NCBI RefSeq assembly: GCF_013004105.1
Contig: NZ_CP053085.1
Span: forward strand, 2,542,001 to 2,606,000
DNA: 64,000 bases
Direction: 5' to 3'
From: Gemmatimonas groenlandica
GTDB lineage: Bacteria > Gemmatimonadota > Gemmatimonadetes > Gemmatimonadales > Gemmatimonadaceae
Part shown: positions 60,098-64,000 of the stretch, piece after piece
Layout: each line of letters starts with the position of its first letter
How positions within the stretch are numbered: position 1 is the first letter of the stretch
The notes under the pieces: generated by a model
What the model saw: the letters and a program-made list of their open reading frames with translations, nothing else
The model's database searches: none
What the model was told of the DNA's origin: nothing
Program-made: the position numbers and the translations under genes

Positions 60098-60262
60098 GCA
60101 AAAGATACGGAACGAAGAGGAGGTCTTGAAGCCCAAAGAATACTGATAAGGTCCTCACCACGCGGTCGCCTTCCCCGCACTGGGGCATGACGTGAACGCA
60201 GTCTGTCGGACCTTTTCTTAGGACTTATCGGCTCAAGAGGTAATTCTCTCCGCCCCGCACAC
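60098..60262 (-). ncRNA. ssrS: Probable 6S RNA
   Basis: No protein reads well here. On the minus strand it folds as a long rod. GATAAG-TCC (60221-60229) pairs with GGA-C-CTTATC (60145-60154, one bulge). Next to it CTTGAGCC pairs with GGCTTCAAG around 60123-60133 and 60230-60237, and CGGA closes the base (60108-60111 with 60249-60252). The 5' strand CTTGAGCCGATAAG resembles the conserved CCTGAGCCGATA of E. coli 6S RNA, and GGCGACCGCGTGGTGAGGA resembles its GGTTGGTGAGCA side. A possible -10 GATACT (60269-60274) would place the start near 60262. 6S RNA binds RNA polymerase holoenzyme. A covariance search would settle this. Confidence 0.55.
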
Positions 60263-60348
60263 TGGTCGAGTATCGACACCGGACGGGCCGTACTACACGC
60301 CGATATTGTATATGGTGCGCCACGGCGCGCGCAATGCGAGATTACGGT

Positions 60349-60519
60349 ATGGACTTCTACATGCTTGCCGGAATCGTGATGCTCGTCGCGTGGGGCGGTA
60401 TCACATATACGACCGATGCCCCCGGTTGGATCCATCTGATGCTGACCGGTGGCGTCTTCCTCATCATCTGGCGAATCGTCGTGCGCGACACGCCCTCCGG
60501 TCCGGACCAGAAGCGCTAA
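60349..60519 (+). CDS. Small membrane protein (DUF5670/Lmo0937-like)
   Basis: A 56-residue protein with two hydrophobic helices (MDFYMLAGIVMLVAWGG and HLMLTGGVFLIIWRIV) around a short loop, and a charged tail (RDTPSGPDQKR). The layout matches the Lmo0937/DUF5670 family of tiny membrane proteins of unknown function. The ATG at 60349-60351 is chosen; an upstream ATG adds five residues. It is convergent with the GNAT gene and only 9 nt apart. Confidence 0.6.
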   Translation: MDFYMLAGIVMLVAWGGITYTTDAPGWIHLMLTGGVFLIIWRIVVRDTPSGPDQKR

Positions 60520-60528
60520 CGGACGGTT

Positions 60529-61506
60529 CTAGATCTCCCAGTTCGAGAGCACCATGCCCTCGACGGGAGGGATTTCAGTCCAGCCATAGGCGCTCATCCG
60601 TAGGTCCGTCCACCTCACCCGCGCGCCCAAGGCCACGAGAGTGCGGTACGCGTCCGGATAGTCGCCCTGCAATCGAATGGCGACGCGACGCGTGCCCGTC
60701 CGGCGCGCCAGATCCGCCAGATTGCCCAGCAACTGCGGCAGACTGCTTCGACGGGCCAGCACGAGCTTGAGGACGCGCAGTTCGTCCCGTGTCCGCCCCT
60801 CGACCAGCGGCGCCGTATGGCACACGGCGAAGCCGGTGGGCGCGTCGAGCGGCCCCATCAGAATGGTGTCACCCAGCGTTAAACGATCAGTGAGCTCGAG
60901 TTCACGCGTGAAGTCGTACCCCGGCATCACGCGCATCGTGAGCTCGCGGCACGCGGCAATCGCGGCTTCCTTTTCGAGTGCGGACAACCGCGACAGCAGC
61001 TCTGGGCCCCGCTCGCCGAGCGCCGCATCAAGCGTGAGCGTGACCGTGAGATGTCCGGGAATGAAGCCGAGATTCGAGTAGAAGCCGATGTTGTCCATCG
61101 TGCGTGGCATCGTCTCGAGTCCGATCACCTTCACCGACTGCTGACGCAGCCACCGCATGCCGCTCTGCACGATGATCTTGCCAAGTCCCGCGCCTTGGCT
61201 GTCGGGGCGGACGCACAGCGGCCCCATCCAGCCTTCGGTCCCCGAATGGTGGACGATGTTGAACGCGGCGATGCGCCCGCGTTCGTCGCGCCAGCACAAC
61301 GCACCGTCGCCCGCATCTTCGATCGCGTAGCGCCAGATCGCCGGATTGAGCGGCGGCACGCGCACGCCGGTCATACCGTCCTTCCGATAGCGCTCCGTGA
61401 ACGCCTCGGCGAACACCTCGTTGAGTTGCGGGATATCCTCGACGGTCGCCACCATCGGCCCCTCGAGCGGACGGGCACTGCGCCAAGTGCGCGACGACAC
61501 GGTCAC
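60529..61506 (-). CDS. GNAT family acetyltransferase, two-domain
   Basis: A 325-residue protein. The N-terminal GNAT half has GWMGPLCVRPDSQGAGLGKIIVQSGMRWL, which contains the acetyl-CoA motif QGAGLG, then NIGFYSNLGFIPG. The second half (about 180-325) is a degenerate GNAT-like or SCP2-like domain. I chose the GTG at 61504-61506, overlapping the sbcC stop as GTGA; the later ATG at 61455 would cut the first strand. Substrate unknown. Coupling to sbcC may be only by proximity. Confidence 0.85.
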   Translation of the reverse strand: MTVSSRTWRSARPLEGPMVATVEDIPQLNEVFAEAFTERYRKDGMTGVRVPPLNPAIWRYAIEDAGDGALCWRDERGRIAAFNIVHHSGTEGWMGPLCVRPDSQGAGLGKIIVQSGMRWLRQQSVKVIGLETMPRTMDNIGFYSNLGFIPGHLTVTLTLDAALGERGPELLSRLSALEKEAAIAACRELTMRVMPGYDFTRELELTDRLTLGDTILMGPLDAPTGFAVCHTAPLVEGRTRDELRVLKLVLARRSSLPQLLGNLADLARRTGTRRVAIRLQGDYPDAYRTLVALGARVRWTDLRMSAYGWTEIPPVEGMVLSNWEI

Positions 61507-63980
61507 GCTTCCGCCAGCGACAGCGTATCGCCACTGCCGGCCCCGAAGAGTTCGGTGTCGAGTGGCTCGTCGACCAACACGGGCGCGCTGGTGTGCACCA
61601 CACTGCACCCGCGCGTTTCGTCGAAACGCACCAGCAGCACACGATCGAGTCCTTCCCGGACCTGTTCGATGTGCGTAATCACGATGACCTGCTCGAATCG
61701 ATCATGCAGATGCCGCAGGAGTTCGACCACATTCGCCCGACGTGTTTCGTCGAGTGACCCGAACACTTCGTCGAGAATCAGCAAGGAAAATGCCTGTCCG
61801 GCCCGTTCGGCGATCATCTGCGAAATCGCCAGTCGCAGCACGAGATTGCAGAGATCTTCTTCGCCACCCGAGATCACGGGCTTGGGCAGCCCCTCTTCCA
61901 TCACGAGCACTTTGTACTCTTCGTCGAACTCCAGCGCACTATATCGTCCGTCGGTCAGTCCGTCGAGGAATCCGCTGGCGATTTCGGCCAGTTCCGGGCG
62001 CAGCTGGAAGTTGAGATCCGTGCGCAGATCGGTCAGCGCGCGATCGAGCTCATCATGCAGCTGCTTGTCCTTCTCGAGTGCATCGAGTGTTTCCTGCAGA
62101 CGCGCGAGATCGCGCCGGCCCTGCTCGGCGCTGTCGAGTGCCGCCCGCGCCCGCTCCGCTTCACCCGCTGCGCTGACGGCATCGAGCTCAGCACGGCGGG
62201 CCTCGGCGGCGGCGCGCTCATGCGCGTCACGTACGCGCTGATACGACGTGTCATCCATGCCGAGCGCGGTGCGCTGCCGTTCGAGCTCGACGACCTTCGT
62301 GCGCGCCGCATCGCGCAACACCGATACGCGCCCGCGCTCGGTGCGCGTGACATCCTCGCGCTCCACGAGCCCGCCCACCCGCGCCGCCTTCGTTTCAAGC
62401 TCCTGCAATCGCACCACGTCCTCGCGGAGCGCGCGATGCCGATGCGCATCGTAGCCCAGCGGCAACGCCGCCAGCTGCTCCGTGGCCTGTGCGAGTCGCG
62501 CGGCGAGATCGGTTCGCGAGTCGGCCACCTGCGTCGCCTCGACCAGCGCGTTCTGGATCCGCAGCAGCCTCCGCTCGGCGGCGGAGAGCTCCGTCTGCAT
62601 GGTGCGACGCTGCTCGTCCAACGCCTCGATGGCGGCCGGCACCGCGGCGAGCTGCTCGACGCGCTGGCGGTAGTAGTTGCCATCAATACGCACGGTCTCG
62701 ATCTGCTCGTTGAGCAGGTCGAGCACGCCCCGATACGACGCGCCGAGCGGCCGCCCGCAGGTCGGGCACGGTGACTCCTCGCCAAGTCCTTCGAGCGTAT
62801 CACGCTGCTCGGTCAACTCCGAGTACTGGCGTCGGAGGGCTTCGAGACGCGTCTCGGCTTCCTGTCCGTCCCTCGTCCAGGCTTTGCTCTCCGCGTCGAA
62901 CGTTCGCTCGACCTCGGTCAGTGTGCCACGAAGCGTCGTGATCTGCAGTTGCGTATCACGCTCCAGCGTCGGCGCCGATTCCAGTCGGGCGGCGCGCTCA
63001 GCGAGCTTGGCATCTTCCTCGGCCACCGTGCGCACGCGTTCCATGAGCGCCTGCCGACGCGCATCGGCCGCCGCGAGCTGCTCCAACGCTTCCAGTTCGG
63101 ACCGCAATGAGAGCAGCGGCAGAATGGCATGCCGCAACGGCGCGAGTTCGCGGTGCGCGAGCGCCACGGCATCGAGCTCGCGATCGAGCCGATCGACTTC
63201 GCGGGCGAAACCCATCGCCTCGCTCTCGGCCACGCGTAGCTCGGCCAGCAGCTGCTGCATCTGATCTCGCTGCGCCTGGGCATCGAGCCACTGCGGCGCG
63301 ACGGCGCTCAGCCGCTCGGACGTGCCGACGCGCGCGACTTCGGCTTCCGCTGCGCGCGTGCGCGCGACGGCGAGTCGCGCTTCCGCGTCGGCCACGCCGC
63401 GCCAGATGGCATCGGCGTCGGGCATGCCCTGTTTCAGTCCATTGATCTCGGCCATCAGCGCGCGACGACGCTCGCGCGCAATCTCCTGTGCTCCGCTGAT
63501 GCGGTCGTAACCCAGCACACGCGAGAGAAAGCGGGCCCGCTCCGCCGCACCGAGCGAGGCCATGACATCGAGCTCTTTCTGTCCGGTGAAGTACGTGTGA
63601 AAGAACTCGGAGCGCGTCATGCCGAGCCGCCGCTGCAGCAACTCCGTGGCGCCGGTGATCGTGTTGGCGATCGGCACATCGCCGCCGTCGAGAAAGACCT
63701 CGGCGTTCGTGAGGCCGCGCATCACCCGATAGCGGTGGCCGGCGAGCTCGAACTCCAGCTCCACCTTCACTGAGGCGCGCGGCGCCGCGCGCGAGAAGCG
63801 GATGGAATCGCGTGTGCCGCGCGCCGCCGGTGTGCCGTACAACGACCACGCGATCGCTTCCAGCAGCGTGGACTTGCCGGAGCCGTTGGGGCCGATGATG
63901 CCCGTCAGGCCGCGTTCGAATTCGATGCGGGTGTCGGCGTGCTGGCGGAAGTTCTGCAAACGGAGTGAGATCAGTCGCAT
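61503..63980 (-). CDS. sbcC: Exonuclease subunit SbcC (Rad50-like)
   Basis: An 825-residue SMC-like ATPase. Walker A GPNGSGKS is at 30-37, two long coiled coils at about 170-395 and 425-690, and the zinc hook CPTC at 405-408. The C-terminal signature SGGEEDLCNLVLRLAIS and Walker B LLILDEVFGSLDE follow. With SbcD it processes hairpins and DNA ends. It is shorter than E. coli SbcC (1048) but matches the compact form found in many phyla. The ATG at 63978-63980 has GGAGGG 9 nt upstream. Confidence 0.93.
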   Translation of the reverse strand: MRLISLRLQNFRQHADTRIEFERGLTGIIGPNGSGKSTLLEAIAWSLYGTPAARGTRDSIRFSRAAPRASVKVELEFELAGHRYRVMRGLTNAEVFLDGGDVPIANTITGATELLQRRLGMTRSEFFHTYFTGQKELDVMASLGAAERARFLSRVLGYDRISGAQEIARERRRALMAEINGLKQGMPDADAIWRGVADAEARLAVARTRAAEAEVARVGTSERLSAVAPQWLDAQAQRDQMQQLLAELRVAESEAMGFAREVDRLDRELDAVALAHRELAPLRHAILPLLSLRSELEALEQLAAADARRQALMERVRTVAEEDAKLAERAARLESAPTLERDTQLQITTLRGTLTEVERTFDAESKAWTRDGQEAETRLEALRRQYSELTEQRDTLEGLGEESPCPTCGRPLGASYRGVLDLLNEQIETVRIDGNYYRQRVEQLAAVPAAIEALDEQRRTMQTELSAAERRLLRIQNALVEATQVADSRTDLAARLAQATEQLAALPLGYDAHRHRALREDVVRLQELETKAARVGGLVEREDVTRTERGRVSVLRDAARTKVVELERQRTALGMDDTSYQRVRDAHERAAAEARRAELDAVSAAGEAERARAALDSAEQGRRDLARLQETLDALEKDKQLHDELDRALTDLRTDLNFQLRPELAEIASGFLDGLTDGRYSALEFDEEYKVLVMEEGLPKPVISGGEEDLCNLVLRLAISQMIAERAGQAFSLLILDEVFGSLDETRRANVVELLRHLHDRFEQVIVITHIEQVREGLDRVLLVRFDETRGCSVVHTSAPVLVDEPLDTELFGAGSGDTLSLAEA

Positions 63981-63983
63981 CCG

Positions 63984-64000
63984 TCAGCCCTCCAGCACAG
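63984..64000 (-). CDS. C-terminal end of upstream gene, probably sbcD
   Basis: On the minus strand codons GTG-CTG-GAG-GGC-TGA (VLEG and stop) lie just before sbcC. sbcD normally precedes and abuts sbcC, and the GGAGGG here would serve both as coding sequence and as the sbcC ribosome binding site. Only four codons are in the window, so the identity is by position only. Confidence 0.35.

Noticed and set aside
59788-60435. 215-codon minus-strand open frame covering the 6S RNA candidate
   Set aside because: It overlaps the PTPS gene in another frame and the translation has no family pattern; the RNA structure explains the region better.

Overview
The window is one contiguous stretch of a high-GC, Gram-negative-type bacterial chromosome with dense coding, many 1-14 nt gene overlaps and no phage, IS or CRISPR. 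The mix of a soluble chemosensory system, PEP-CTERM protein, cytochrome c maturation system I, di-heme peroxidase, long-chain acyl-CoA ligase and Ig/PKD-rich lipoproteins fits a Gemmatimonadota (Gemmatimonas-like) chromosome. That assignment is inference from gene content, not from an rRNA marker.

Region 1 (1-13,790) is a minus-strand signalling island. Read in the direction of transcription it encodes CheA, CheW, a soluble double-PAS chemoreceptor, CheY, CheB, CheR, a CheX-like phosphatase, a GAF-PAS-HD-GYP c-di-GMP phosphodiesterase, a BLUF blue-light sensor, a GAF-PAS histidine kinase, a single-domain receiver and a receiver-GGDEF diguanylate cyclase. It looks like a chemosensory array wired to c-di-GMP turnover with a light input. 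A decayed HD-GYP remnant lies on the other strand at its end.

Region 2 (13,790-24,700): a TetR regulator with a probable autoregulatory operator, a GNAT-like protein, a tRNA-Thr/Tyr/Gly operon, cysS, a secreted protein, a catalytically dead ABC-ATPase-like protein beside a DUF1611 protein, pspA with a YbjN-like partner, a secreted lipoprotein, split L-serine dehydratase (sdaAB/sdaAA) and a PEP-CTERM protein.

Region 3 (24,900-40,870): uvrA, an ABC-2 exporter pair, mutY without its usual C-terminal domain, a large modular secreted nuclease, then the cytochrome c maturation block ccmE-ccmF-ccmH-ccmI-like. This CcmE carries Cys instead of His at the heme-binding site, and its CcmH-like partner is Tat-targeted with an altered Cys motif. 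glpK and mtnA follow.

Region 4 (40,960-50,000): crotonase, recF, a DUF721/DciA-like protein and gyrB; a di-heme cytochrome c peroxidase flanked by two copies of an 80-bp palindrome; a thymidine phosphorylase; TPR and YtxH proteins.

Region 5 (50,036-64,000): ligA, a V4R-like protein, a purine-type phosphoribosyltransferase, TPR-ParA-lipoprotein genes, a long-chain acyl-CoA ligase, then a PTPS-folE-SDR operon that reads as tetrahydrobiopterin synthesis. Upstream of it is a probable 6S RNA with its own terminator. The window closes with a GNAT acetyltransferase and sbcC, and the last codons of what is probably sbcD.
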